Source: Cupriavidus yeoncheonensis (GTDB taxonomy: Bacteria; Pseudomonadota; Gammaproteobacteria; Burkholderiales; Burkholderiaceae). From it: 64,000 nt of DNA. Shown piece after piece: positions 1 to 8,370 of the stretch (its first letter is position 1; each line of letters starts with the position of its first letter). Under the pieces are notes generated by a model. It had not been told where the DNA came from, made no database searches, and was given only the letters and a program-made list of their open reading frames with translations. The DNA is taken from contig NZ_CAJPUY010000001.1 in NCBI RefSeq assembly GCF_905397275.1, positions 1-64,000 of the forward strand, in the 5' to 3' direction. Made by a program: the position numbers and the translations under genes.

Positions 1-16
1 CAGCTTGAAGCTGGCG

Positions 17-511
17 TCAAATTGTCGGCGCCTTCTTGTCATCTATCTTTCTTCCTCGTCGATTCCGGATTGTCCTCCTATCGACCTGTCCGAGGAAATT
101 AGACCACCACAGTAACGGTGTACCACGCGGCCAAGGTGAAGTGTCCTCGAGTGCAGCGATCGCTTCGGCGAGGAAGAAGTAACGTCGTAACGTTTCGCGA
201 TGTCGCTGTTGCGACCGCGTCAGGTGCCTGCACACTTCGGCTTCAAGATAAGGAATAAAGTGGACCGTAAAGAGTTCCGCAAGGTAGGGAAAGCGCTTGC
301 CGTGATCGAGGCAGTACCTGATGTACTTTGCCAGCACGACGGTGTAGGGAGCCCCGTCGAAATACGGATCTCGGTAGTAAGCTGCCCGCGCGTAACGGAT
401 AGCGCGCTCGAAGTCGCTCGCTTCCCAGTGTGCCGTCTTATCGAGCGGAGGGATAGGAATAGAAGGTTCCCACCAAGCGGGCGGGATTATCGGTCGCTTT
501 TTTGACATCAT
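17..511 (-). CDS. Hypothetical accessory protein
   Basis: This is a 163-164 residue soluble protein that I do not recognise. It has no signal peptide or membrane segment. It is rich in Arg, Tyr and Trp, with a proline-rich N-terminus and a basic C-terminal tail. Two ATG codons lie in tandem at 511 and 508. A strong AGGAGG lies just upstream and is better spaced for the second ATG, so the product may start at 508. A real ribosome site and an open frame of this length support a genuine gene. It sits at the left edge of an accessory region with recombinase remnants, so it is probably island cargo. Its base composition looks less GC-rich than the genes after 14 kb. Confidence 0.55.
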   Translation of the reverse strand: MMSKKRPIIPPAWWEPSIPIPPLDKTAHWEASDFERAIRYARAAYYRDPYFDGAPYTVVLAKYIRYCLDHGKRFPYLAELFTVHFIPYLEAEVCRHLTRSQQRHRETLRRYFFLAEAIAALEDTSPWPRGTPLLWWSNFLGQVDRRTIRNRRGRKIDDKKAPTI

Positions 512-731
512 GGCCTCCTACGAGCTCACCATCGGGATGATCTGAATCATAGTTCGCCGGCGGTGGCGGCACCGACTGCGGCCGTTCCTCGACACGCTAC
601 TCGCTTCAACCAGTCGGGGGCCTTGGGTTTAGGCGCGTAGGCTCTGGTGCGCAAAGCAGTGCCCTGGGACGATCCGACACGGAAGCACATGCTGGGCGGC
701 TGTCACCGAACGGGCCCAGGCCATCATGGGG

Positions 732-1235
732 CTAATGCAGATGGCGCGCGCGCTGGAGCACTTGTGCGTTGTAGCTGAATTGCCAGTCTTGGATTGCCGC
801 GCGCCAGTCGGCGAGGGAGCAGGCGCCCTGGCCACTGGCGGTGACGAGGCAATCTAATACAAACGACTCGATGACGGCGAAGACATGGGGATGCGCGACA
901 CAGTATCGGCTCACGACAACGTGAGTCCCATGCGCAGCGGCCCAGGACGAGAGCGCCCCAAGGTCAAGGGCTGAGTCGGTGGCCGTGTAGAGTCCCTTGA
1001 TGACCTCCTCTCGCGAGAGGGCACGATCCAGCTATGCCGGAGTGCGTCGCCCGAGCGGTGCGCCGTCAATGTCCGTCCGTCGGCAACGGCCGTTTGCCAC
1101 CTCGATTAGCTGATGCACGAATCCGCCGGGCAAACGCAGGGGCCTGTAGTCCGTTGACAGCAAGACGTAATTGCCAGGTAGCCATAGCTCCGGCAAGTGT
1201 TGGTAGGCAATCCTCCGATCGGGCTGGGCTTGCAT
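732..1235 (-). pseudogene. Unknown gene interrupted by an in-frame amber codon
   Basis: An ATG at 1235 has GGAG seven bases upstream and opens a 67-codon frame that ends at TAG (1032-1034). The same frame then runs on without a stop for about 100 more codons to 732. The continuation reads like ordinary protein (a segment beginning LDRALSREEV, then SWAAAHGTHVVVSRY). The simplest reading is one protein of about 167 residues broken by a single nonsense mutation. Alternatives are a short real protein followed by a non-coding stretch, or suppression of the stop. I recognise no family. It lies between a hypothetical gene and a frameshifted recombinase, in keeping with a decaying island. Confidence 0.4.
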
Positions 1236-1292
1236 GGCGTGACTCCGGTGCAGTTTGGCGTTTAATGGGTGTTTCGCCGTGTAATTAACGAC

Positions 1293-2271
1293 TCATCGGC
1301 ACGACATAGGATTCTGCAAAAGTGCGAGACTTGCCTTGTTGACAATCAGTCGAAGTTGTTCCATGTCAAGAGCGGGCCGGGCTTTACCGAAGACTCGGCG
1401 GGGGTAGCGGCCGGTCAGATAAAACTGCTGTTGGCAGGTGGCACCCTGCATCGGCGATGCGCTCGATGAAATCGCGCCTTAGATTTTCGAGGGTGATGAG
1501 GGGCAACCCTGCACGTTCCAAGAGGTGTAGCCATCTCGGCCTGATATTCAAAGCCTGACCGCCGGGGCTTTTCCCAGGAAACACCAGTAGGCCAGGGCAC
1601 TGCTCGCGCCAGCGAGACATGGTTTCCCAGGCGAGATCGGAGAGCGGCAGGTTCCAGCGACAACCGCTGCGCGACGTCACTGACCATTCTTTCGGTGGCA
1701 GATCGACATCGCTCCAGGGCATATGCATGCTTTGGCTATATCCCGCGCCTGTCTCTCGCAGGAAGATGTAGATGACGGGGAGGTGGTCCACGAACGTTTG
1801 TTCCCACAGACTGGGCAACTGCACCCGATGGTGCGCGACCTGATCGAGGTTGTGCCGGTCCCGCGCAGCGCGCATGGCAGCGGCGCTTGTGTTCAATTCT
1901 TGGAGAATGGCCCAATGGTCATGGCGGGTGAGTTCCATGAACTGGCGCGGCGGCTTTAGTGGGAGCCGGGGCAGCGCGTCTGTGGGAAATTGCGCGAGGA
2001 GATCGAGGCGACAGGCGAAGTCCAGAATCTGCTTGAGCATCGCTCGAAGACTGGTGACTGTAGAGTCTTCATAGCTGAGGCGGGCTTGCTTATCCCATTC
2101 TGCGATGCGATTGGCATCGAGTTCGCAAACTGGCACGTCGAGGAGTGGTGAGAGTCCACGCCCACATTTTTTGAGCATGCTTGCCTTGTCTTGCCGCCGA
2201 GCGAAGATTGTCTCGCCATGGCGCGCTAGTATTTCGCCGACTGTGAGCTGGCTACCGAGAGTGAGCGACAT
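1293..2271 (-). pseudogene. Recombinase-like protein, copy 1, frameshifted near the 3' end
   Basis: The uninterrupted frame (1384-2271) encodes 295 residues closely resembling the gene at 3778-4743. They share blocks such as LLDVPV.ELD, PPRQF..LT..DH.AIL.ELN and LPLSDLAWET. The resemblance breaks at a GGG run (plus-strand 1444-1446). Removing one G restores the paralog's ending, QQQFYLTGRYPRRVFGK followed by VNKAS.ALLQN, and the restored frame stops at 1293-1295. The layout (N-terminal helical core-binding part, then a C-terminal part with RRDFI) resembles tyrosine recombinases. However, the usual Arg, His and Tyr signature cannot be found cleanly, so function is uncertain. It lies 37 bp after the excisionase-like gene and is probably co-transcribed with it. 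Confidence 0.6.
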
Positions 2272-2308
2272 CGAATGCGATCGTGACGACGGCGGACGGT
2301 TTGCCCGT

Positions 2309-2590
2309 TCAGTCGCCTGGACGAGGGGTGGCGGTATCTTGATCGCCGTTATCGTTGGCCGGCAACAAACGTGGCGCGATGGTCAAGAGCTGCGCAAGTT
2401 CGCCGCAGCACTTGCACTCCCACTCCTTGCGCGCCTGATGAAGAATCCGCACGCATCGGCCAAAATGCGCCTCACGCGGACCTTTCCCTTGCTTGCGCAA
2501 TTCATAGTAGAGAGTCGGGGAGATGTGATAGTGCTGACAAAGCTGTTTGACCGTGAACGCCGGTCCATCCTCTGTGTCATCGAGATCCAT
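2309..2590 (-). CDS. Excisionase/AlpA-like HTH DNA-binding protein
   Basis: This is a small 93-residue protein starting at ATG 2590, with GGAG about seven bases upstream. Longer in-frame starts exist but add a basic, low-quality N-terminus. A winged-helix/HTH segment begins near residue 10 (FTVKQLCQHYHISPTLYYELRKQG), typical of AlpA/MerR-like excisionases that bind DNA next to an integrase. The C-terminal half carries CKCC and a polar tail. It lies directly upstream of, and in the same direction as, the recombinase-like gene ending at 1293. That pairing supports a role as directionality factor or regulator of this mobile module. The family assignment rests on the HTH pattern alone. Confidence 0.6.
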   Translation of the reverse strand: MDLDDTEDGPAFTVKQLCQHYHISPTLYYELRKQGKGPREAHFGRCVRILHQARKEWECKCCGELAQLLTIAPRLLPANDNGDQDTATPRPGD

Positions 2591-3085
2591 GGAGTGCTCC
2601 AGAATATTGCCTGTCGCAAGTCGTCGGATCGACGCTCTCATCGACCTTAGTGAATGCGCTTCGGAAGATCGACGACAACTGGGTCCCGCTATTTGTCGTC
2701 GGCCATTGGTCACATTGGCCGATGTGTCTCAGTTAGGTGGGCACAAGGCATGGTTCTGAGTCCCATTGGCGCTCATCCGGGAGGAGGAGGTGTTGGGCGA
2801 AAGGCAAAACCGCCGGAAGACGGCAAGAGTCAGGTGTCGGCTGGCGGGCGCGTTCCGGCGGTGAGGGCAACTGCAGTCCAGGGCGAGAGGCGTTCTTGCG
2901 GTCGTCGTGTCGACCAGGCAAATCCGTTGCCGTCTTTAGAGTGAACGATCGGTTCGGCGACAGGCATCACGGGGGGAAGCCGAGGCAGTCATCCACGCCT
3001 CGAACCGGGTCGGACCACTGATAGGGGGCGCGATACGGCCGGTCGTTGTGTGGGCGGTCGGTCGTGTCATGGTGCGGCAAGGGCT
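2591..3085. other. Gap with no supported gene
   Basis: I see no gene here with a credible start, ribosome site or recognisable product. Several open frames exist in both directions but read as low-complexity Arg/Pro/Ser strings. The stretch separates the excisionase-like module from the integrase and IS remnants and is probably degraded mobile DNA. Confidence 0.3.
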
Positions 3086-3226
3086 AGTGCAGGGGCGGCG
3101 GCAGCCGATGAATCTCTGAGACCACACGCCCAGAGTCGAGGCGTTCGACGGAATCCGCCAGATGATCGGGCGCGACGGTCGCGTACCGTTGGGTCATCTT
3201 CGGATCGCGGTGCCCCATGAGGTGCC
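3086..3226 (-). pseudogene. Orphan 3' end of an integrase gene
   Basis: Read on the minus strand, this short segment encodes the C-terminus of a tyrosine recombinase: [20 protein letters not shown], then [16 protein letters not shown], ending at TAG. It contains the GH box and the nucleophilic Tyr, and closely matches the duplicated end of the integrase at 5359-6855. No upstream recombinase body is attached. Just upstream the frame changes into the IS3-family OrfA remnant. It is a third copy of the same 3' box within 2.5 kb and is best read as a recombination scar. Confidence 0.7.
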
Positions 3227-3348
3227 TTGGGTGGACAGAGGCGCCCTTTCATTGGGGCAATCCCAAACACCGGAATCGCGCCCGGAGTCCGTCGTACATC
3301 GACGGTGTGGTGTAGGACAGCAACTGCGGATTTCCTGCCAGTATTCGT

Positions 3349-3695
3349 GCGCGCAATCCATTTTCGCGACTTCATTACCTCCACCGCCTCACGAAGAATC
3401 TCGTTCTCCGTGGTCTTCTTGCCGAGCAGCCACTGCAGTTCACGCATTTGCTTGAGCGCATCACTCAGTTCGGAGGCGGGAACCACTTCCTCGCCAGCGC
3501 TGACCGCCGACAGGCTGCCGTCCTGGTACAGCTTGCGCCATTGGAATCGCTGGTTCGGAATCACGCAGTGCTGGCGGGCCACCATCGACACCGTATTGCC
3601 CGGCTCGCAGCTCTCGCGCACCATGGACAGCTTCTCAGCGTCCAGCGCCGCGTGCGCTCCGGCCCCGTCAACACTTCCAGGGGACGGGTCACCAT
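3349..3695 (-). pseudogene. IS3-family (IS2-like) OrfA transposase remnant
   Basis: The frame from 3624 reads as the OrfA of an IS2-like IS3-family element: an HTH region ([20 protein letters not shown]), then a leucine-zipper stretch ([20 protein letters not shown]) and the usual end near KKWIAR. The normal N-terminus is present further upstream in another frame (ATG 3695, [13 protein letters not shown]). A small deletion near 3630 has therefore shifted the frame. No OrfB (DDE integrase) follows; after about 3349 the sequence runs into an unrelated junction and then the integrase end at 3226. Inverted terminal repeats were not found. The element is dead and only part of it remains. Confidence 0.75.
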
Positions 3696-3777
3696 GGGGC
3701 AGGAAACCGAAGGTCGGTCAACCGCCCTGGTAGACATTGGCCTCCGGCGAGGAGGTGCTAGGTCGATCCGAGCTAGG

Positions 3778-4743
3778 CTAGTTCTGAAGGAGCGCCCGGC
3801 TGGCCTTGTTCACGATTTGTCGAAGTTGTTCAATTTCTAGCGCCGGCCCGGGCTTCCCGAATACCCGGCGAGGATACCGGCCGGTCAGGTAAAACTGCTG
3901 CTGAGACGTTGCGCCTTGTTCGGCGATGCGTTTGATGAAGTCGCGCCTAAGGTTCTCTAGCGTGACGATAGGTAGCCCTCCATGGCGGAGGAGATGAAGC
4001 CACGCGGATTCGATACTCAGTGGCTGCCCGTCAGGGTTTTGCCCAGGGAAGACCAGCGCGTTGCCTGGGCATTGTTGGCGCCATTGGCCTAAGGTTTCCC
4101 AAGCCAGGTCGGATAGTGGCAAACGCCAGCGGGTGCCATCACGTGACGTTTGGGTCCACTCTTTCTCGTCGAGATCGACATCCGACCACGGCACACGAAC
4201 GGCGAGGCCATATCCTGCGCCGACTTCCCGCAGGAATAGATAGATGACAAGGAGATGATCGACGAAGACCTGTTGCCGGAGATCGGGTAATGCGGGGCGA
4301 TGCCTCAGAGCCAGATTGGCGTTGCCTTGGTCCCGCCTCCGGCGGAGGGCTTCCGTGCGCACGTTCAGTTCATGGAGGATGGCGCAATGATCCTCGCTGG
4401 TCAGCTTCAAGAATTGGCGCGGCGGACTCGGGGGCAGAGTGGGCAGTTCGGCCGGGGAAATTTGCGCGAGGAAATCGAAGCCCCAGGCGAAGGCGAGAAT
4501 CTGCCTAAGCAACGCGGTATAGTTGATAATGGTCGAGACTTCACGGTCGACTTGTCTGTGCTCGCGCCACGCTGCAATTCGTCGGCCATCCAGCTCGGAT
4601 ACGGGCACGTCGAGGAGCAGGGCGAGTCCGACGAAGCATCGTTGGATCACCTCGGTCGTGTCTTTCCGTCGCCCGAAAATCAGCTCCCCATAGCGCTTCA
4701 GGAGCTCGCCGACCGTGAGGTTGATGTACCGTGTTTGTTGCAT
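3778..4743 (-). CDS. Recombinase-like protein, copy 2 (intact)
   Basis: This 321-residue protein starts at ATG 4743; longer in-frame starts are possible but the paralog begins at the equivalent point. It is the intact sister of the frameshifted copy at 1293-2271. The N-terminal half (GELLKRYGELIFGRR, then LLRQILAFAWGFDFLAQ) looks like a SAM-like core-binding domain. The C-terminal half has an LRRDFI helix and ends in YPRRVFGKPGPALE. The arrangement suggests a tyrosine-recombinase fold, but the canonical Arg, His-x-x-Arg and Tyr set is not evident. It may be a catalytically altered or DNA-binding-only member. No obvious Shine-Dalgarno is seen and no excisionase-like gene lies upstream, unlike copy 1. 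Confidence 0.6.
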   Translation of the reverse strand: MQQTRYINLTVGELLKRYGELIFGRRKDTTEVIQRCFVGLALLLDVPVSELDGRRIAAWREHRQVDREVSTIINYTALLRQILAFAWGFDFLAQISPAELPTLPPSPPRQFLKLTSEDHCAILHELNVRTEALRRRRDQGNANLALRHRPALPDLRQQVFVDHLLVIYLFLREVGAGYGLAVRVPWSDVDLDEKEWTQTSRDGTRWRLPLSDLAWETLGQWRQQCPGNALVFPGQNPDGQPLSIESAWLHLLRHGGLPIVTLENLRRDFIKRIAEQGATSQQQFYLTGRYPRRVFGKPGPALEIEQLRQIVNKASRALLQN

Positions 4744-5358
4744 GAGAGTGATGGTGACGATTCTGCGAGCGCAATGCGCTTGGTCGTACCGGGTCCTTCT
4801 AGCGCGCTGACGTGCGATACCGGCGATATTCGTGGAACTCCGTGATCGAGTTGGCCGGGCCATCCGTTATGCGATCGATGTTTGCCTCACAATGGCGAAC
4901 GGCAAGGGGGCCCCAAGTTCCTCGCATTGAACCTAGCAAAGGCGCTTCAGAAAGTCGCCGTCAACAGCCTCAAGCGATTTGACGTCATCGACACCGCTGC
5001 CGATGGTGTCGTGAGGTATCCGTGCAATGGTTCATCGGGTCCGACGGCAGTTCACTGCACGCTCGCAGCCTGGAGGGCAAGGGGTGGCGAGGCGTGAATT
5101 GCTGGGATGGGTGGTAAACATCAGGTTGCTGCCGAAGGACGACGACTATGCCGAGGCGGTCGCAATGGCCGTGCCGAGTGCCGGAGGTGCCGCCACACGA
5201 TTTCCTGCTTGGCCAGCTTCACCGCGCCGCTGCCCGCGCCGCAGGCCGAACGAGCGCGCAGGCCTTCAACAAGGATTCCTGAGTAGCGATGAGCCGTTGG
5301 AAAGGACAGGGCGCGGCCCGGCTGGCGAGTCCCCAGCCGGGTCTTCATGCTGGGCCGC
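4744..5358. other. Gap with no supported gene
   Basis: Short frames exist on both strands (for example a plus-strand frame at 4882-5097), but none has a recognisable product or a convincing ribosome site. The stretch lies between the second recombinase-like gene and the 3' end of the phage-type integrase. It probably contains a junction between two elements. Confidence 0.3.
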
Positions 5359-6855
5359 CTACTGTGGCGGCAGGGAACGACGAGTGCGCTCCGATACGGC
5401 GCGGCCAGCATCCAGGCGCTCGAGCGTGTCCGCAAGGTGGTCCGGCGCGAACGTGGCGTAGCGTTGGGTTACCTTCGGCTCCTCGTGGCCCAACAGGTCG
5501 AGCGGCAGGGGAAGACGAGTGCGTTCCGATACGGTGCGGCCAGCATCCAGCCGCGCGACCGTGTCCGCAAGATGGTCCGGCGCGAACGTGGCGTAGCGTT
5601 GGGTCATCTTCGGATCCTCGTGGCCCAACAGGTCGCCGACCGCCTTCAACGGGACGCCCCGCATCACCATTTGCGAGGCGAAATCATGCCTGAAATCGCG
5701 CCAGTCGAAATCGGCGACGCCGGCGTCGGCCAGGATGGTTTTCCAGGCTTTCCGGATGGTGCCGATGGGGCCGGTGCCGGCGCGGTTCGGGAACACATAC
5801 TCGCCGGTGGACTGCGTGCGCCAGAGCGTGAGGACGTGAATGGCCTCGGCTGACAGGTACACGATACGTTCCTTTTCCGTCTTGCAGGTCTCCGCTTCCA
5901 CAATGACGAAGGGACGAGGCGCCTCCAAAAAGACAGCGCTCCACTTGGTCAGTCGCATCTCCTGCTGACGCTCGCCGGTTTCCCGTGCCCAGATGACCAT
6001 CGGGATCATCGGGCTGGTGTAAGGCACGAGGCGAAGATCCGGGAGCAGCGGATAGCCACGCGCCAGGTTTCTCGCGTTGCCGCGGTCGCGCTTGGCGCGT
6101 GCGGCTTCCTCGGCCCGATACAGGGCATCAAACAGCCGCTGCACTTCTTCCAAGGTCAGGACCCGCTTCCTCAGCGGCTCGGGTTTGTGCAGTCCTGCTC
6201 GATACAGAGGATGGACCGCGATAAATTTCTTCTTCCATGCCAGAGTAAACATGCAAGACAAAATGCCGAGATTTCGGTTGATGGTGCCGTTGGCCAGGCC
6301 GATCAGTCCCTTTCGTTTTCCGTGTCGAACCACCACGGAGTGCATAGTAGTAATCCAGTCTTCGGCGTGGCCAACATTAAATTCCACCAGCGGCATGTCG
6401 AGATAGGGCTTAAAGCTGGCTCGCAGTGTTTGGACGCGGTCTTTGCCCGTTTTGGCATGCGCACATTCCCACGTTTCGAAATGCTTGTCGATAAACCAGC
6501 CAATGGTCCGGGTGCTGGTGGCGAGGGCTTCGGCGTCACGCTTGGCTTGCTTTTCCTGCTGGACGGTGACGGGGTCGCGTTTGGTGATGGCCTCCTTTAG
6601 ATCGTCGAGCGCCTTCACTCGTGCCGCCTCTGCCTCGATGGCCGGGAAGTGCCCAACGGTCAGTTTGCCTTGCTGCTGCTTGCCCTTGACCGTCTTGCCG
6701 GGCTTCAGATAGTGCTGAATAAATGAGATGGTGCCCTCGGCGGACACTCTGACGGCAAAGCCGCGCAGTTTGCTGTCTGCGTAGTTTTGCTCGACGCCTG
6801 TCGCTTTCAGGGACCGACAAAAATCCCGATCGATATATGTGCGTGTCTTGGCCAT
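5359..6855 (-). CDS. Phage-type tyrosine integrase with duplicated C-terminal box
   Basis: This 498-residue integrase starts at ATG 6855, with GGAG eight bases upstream (MAKTRTYIDRDFC); an in-frame ATG at 6897 is less likely. An N-terminal arm-binding domain (about 1-95) is followed by a core-binding domain and the catalytic domain. Catalytic residues are visible: Arg in the ETGERQQEMRLTKW region, FRHDFASQ (His-x-x-Arg type) and [14 protein letters not shown] with the nucleophilic Tyr. Unusually, the last 45 residues are a second copy of the preceding 45, with another LGH and another RYATFAPDHLAD. The gene points away from the tRNA-Arg-derived sequence about 200 bp to its right, a normal place for an island integrase. 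The full catalytic set suggests it may still be active. Confidence 0.85.
   Translation of the reverse strand: MAKTRTYIDRDFCRSLKATGVEQNYADSKLRGFAVRVSAEGTISFIQHYLKPGKTVKGKQQQGKLTVGHFPAIEAEAARVKALDDLKEAITKRDPVTVQQEKQAKRDAEALATSTRTIGWFIDKHFETWECAHAKTGKDRVQTLRASFKPYLDMPLVEFNVGHAEDWITTMHSVVVRHGKRKGLIGLANGTINRNLGILSCMFTLAWKKKFIAVHPLYRAGLHKPEPLRKRVLTLEEVQRLFDALYRAEEAARAKRDRGNARNLARGYPLLPDLRLVPYTSPMIPMVIWARETGERQQEMRLTKWSAVFLEAPRPFVIVEAETCKTEKERIVYLSAEAIHVLTLWRTQSTGEYVFPNRAGTGPIGTIRKAWKTILADAGVADFDWRDFRHDFASQMVMRGVPLKAVGDLLGHEDPKMTQRYATFAPDHLADTVARLDAGRTVSERTRLPLPLDLLGHEEPKVTQRYATFAPDHLADTLERLDAGRAVSERTRRSLPPQ
5362..5631 (-). repeat. Tandem 135-bp duplication in the integrase 3' end
   Basis: There are two adjacent 135-bp units, 5362-5496 and 5497-5631, each encoding 45 residues from LLGHE to the end of the protein. 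They differ at scattered positions (for example EDPKM versus EEPKV, and TVARLDAGRT versus TLERLDAGRA), so the duplication is not recent or has been drawn from a diverged homolog. A third related copy lies at 3086-3226. Confidence 0.85.
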
Positions 6856-7052
6856 GTCTGATCTCCAAGTCATTTGCCCCATCGGCACCTTCACCATAGG
6901 ATGCCGGGCAATCTGAGGGCAAAATCCGCCCGCGATCGGTCAGGTCTTCGGCAGACAAGGCTGGAATCATCGGCGCACGGAATTACCCGCCAAGCCCCAG
7001 AACTATTGGGATTCCGCGACCACGACGGAGTGCGCCAGACGATGGTGGACAA

Positions 7053-7130
7053 ACGTCCCATTGCATGGTAAGCAAGTGCTCCTGCCTTCTAAGCGAGCGG
7101 TCAGAGGTTCGAGTCCTCTAGGACGCGCCA
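7053..7130 (+). tRNA. tRNA-Arg(UCU)-like sequence with degenerate 5' half
   Basis: The 3' part is convincing. It has an anticodon loop CTTCTAA (anticodon TCT at 7088-7090), a perfect 5-bp T-stem with the loop TTCGAGT, acceptor strand AGGACGC, discriminator G and encoded CCA. The 5' part fits poorly: only 5 of 7 acceptor pairs form, position 8 is not T, and the D-stem has 3 pairs. The anticodon stem also has a mismatch. The likely explanation is that an integrated element replaced the 5' half, leaving an att core from the anticodon loop to the 3' end. Whether a mature tRNA is made is doubtful. Confidence 0.45.
7099..7130 (+). repeat. Attachment-site repeat, tRNA-Arg 3' end (left copy)
   Basis: A 32-bp sequence starting GGTCAGAGGTTCGAGTCC and ending in GGACGCGCCA is repeated directly at 13879-13910 with 30 of 32 bases identical. 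It is the T-arm and acceptor end of tRNA-Arg, a typical tyrosine-integrase target. The two copies enclose a 6.7-kb segment. Confidence 0.7.
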
Positions 7131-7206
7131 GTCTCGATGAGGCTCGAGTCATAGCGAGTCGGGCCAGCCGGGTGTATGCCAATTCATTGAATTTGCGCGA
7201 CCGGCG

Positions 7207-7884
7207 TCAAGCGCCGAGCCGATCAGGCTCCGGGAACGGCCTGTGAGATCCTGAACGGCGTCTGAACCATCCCGTGAGCGACATGCGGTCGCGCGTCGCA
7301 GGCAATACTTCGTGCAGCATGTCGGCGGACAGAAACACTGCGATCCGGCTGCCGACTGGCGAGATGTCCTGCGTGCTCAAGCCCTCTGGATGTAGCCGCA
7401 ATGCACCGCCGTGCTCGGGCAGCCAGTCCGCATTCAGATAGACGACGATGGACACCGTGCGGCTGTCGTCATCGCGAAACTGATCGCGGTGTCGCAGATA
7501 CGAAGCGCCCGGGGCATAGTATGCGAAGTGGCTTTCGTATTCTTCGAGCCCCAGGAAGAGCCTGCGATTCAGCGCAATACGCAGCATTTCCATGATCGCC
7601 AGATACCGGTCTCGGGCTTCGGACTGGCCCGCCTCCAACCACTGAATCCGGTCGCCGCGCACATCGCGCTGCAGCGAACGCGCCGTGCCATGGCCGACAC
7701 GCGCCATTGCGAGCGTCCCGTCCGCCGCAAGCGCGGCGCATTCCAACGCCAGCGCGAGCGTCAGATCAGGTGGAAGAAAATTGTCCTGTTCCGACCAGCC
7801 ATGGTCATGAATGGCATCCACGATACGTTGATGATGTTTATCTCCGGAGGCATCGGAATGCACGGGCGGGGGTGATCGGGTCAC
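7207..7884 (-). CDS. 2OG-Fe(II) dioxygenase (prolyl 4-hydroxylase-like)
   Basis: This 225-residue protein uses a GTG start at 7884 with AAGGA upstream. The C-terminal double-stranded beta-helix carries the iron site and 2-oxoglutarate site. HRDQFRDD (His-x-Asp, about residue 137) is followed by VVYLNADW and GGALRLHP. The distal motif MLHEVLPATRDRMSLTGWF supplies the second His and the Arg that binds 2-oxoglutarate. This pattern is that of the prolyl 4-hydroxylase/PKHD-type family, which hydroxylates peptidyl or free substrates using O2 and 2-oxoglutarate. The substrate cannot be told from the sequence. It stands alone on the minus strand just inside the left att repeat and may be island cargo. 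There is no signal peptide, so it acts in the cytoplasm. Confidence 0.85.
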   Translation of the reverse strand: MTRSPPPVHSDASGDKHHQRIVDAIHDHGWSEQDNFLPPDLTLALALECAALAADGTLAMARVGHGTARSLQRDVRGDRIQWLEAGQSEARDRYLAIMEMLRIALNRRLFLGLEEYESHFAYYAPGASYLRHRDQFRDDDSRTVSIVVYLNADWLPEHGGALRLHPEGLSTQDISPVGSRIAVFLSADMLHEVLPATRDRMSLTGWFRRRSGSHRPFPEPDRLGA

Positions 7885-7971
7885 TGCCTGTTCCTTCGAA
7901 CGAAGGTGCTGGGTGGAAACTCGAACCGGCGTCCGAGGCGGGTATCGGCAGGGGCCTGATCTGACAGCCCC

Positions 7972-8220
7972 TCAGTCGGCCGTCGGTGCGCAGGCGCTCG
8001 AAACGGCTGCAAACTCGAAATGGGCCGCGGCATACATGGCATTGCATGCCCAGACCTCTTCGCCGCCCTTGTAGAAGGTGACCCATTTGCCGTCGCTGGC
8101 GCAGTGGGCGCCGGGGAACACTTCGTCATGGCCGTTTGGACCGTCCAGCAGGAAGGGCGCGTGGGGCGTGGCCCAGTAGTGGCCGCTCGGCAGGGGCGCG
8201 ATAGTCGTTGGCATCCTCAT
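7972..8220 (-). CDS. Hypothetical small protein
   Basis: This frame gives an 82-residue product if the paired ATGs at 8220/8214 are used; a longer frame from 8343 is possible but adds unlikely sequence. It contains four Trp/Tyr-rich short blocks (SGHYWATPHAPFLLDG, KWVTFYKGGEEVW) and two Cys residues, with no signal peptide or known motif. The ribosome site is weak. It lies between the oxygenase and the signalling genes and I do not recognise it. Confidence 0.35.
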   Translation of the reverse strand: MRMPTTIAPLPSGHYWATPHAPFLLDGPNGHDEVFPGAHCASDGKWVTFYKGGEEVWACNAMYAAAHFEFAAVSSACAPTAD

Positions 8221-8370
8221 CTGGCCCGGTGTGGAGTGACGCAAGGCGCAGTTCCGACCCCGCCATGACGAAACGGAGGTGGTGTCAATCCCACAACGGC
8301 GTAGCACCGTCTTGTGGCAGCTTCGTGTAGTCTCGCCAACCATTACCTCCTGCTATCCGGTGCGATTTCC

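Noticed and set aside
2733..3021. Short frames on both strands in the gap before the IS remnant
   Set aside because: No ribosome site, no recognisable product and biased composition.
4882..5461. Plus-strand frames upstream of and across the integrase end
   Set aside because: They run antisense into the integrase and show no protein-like signature.
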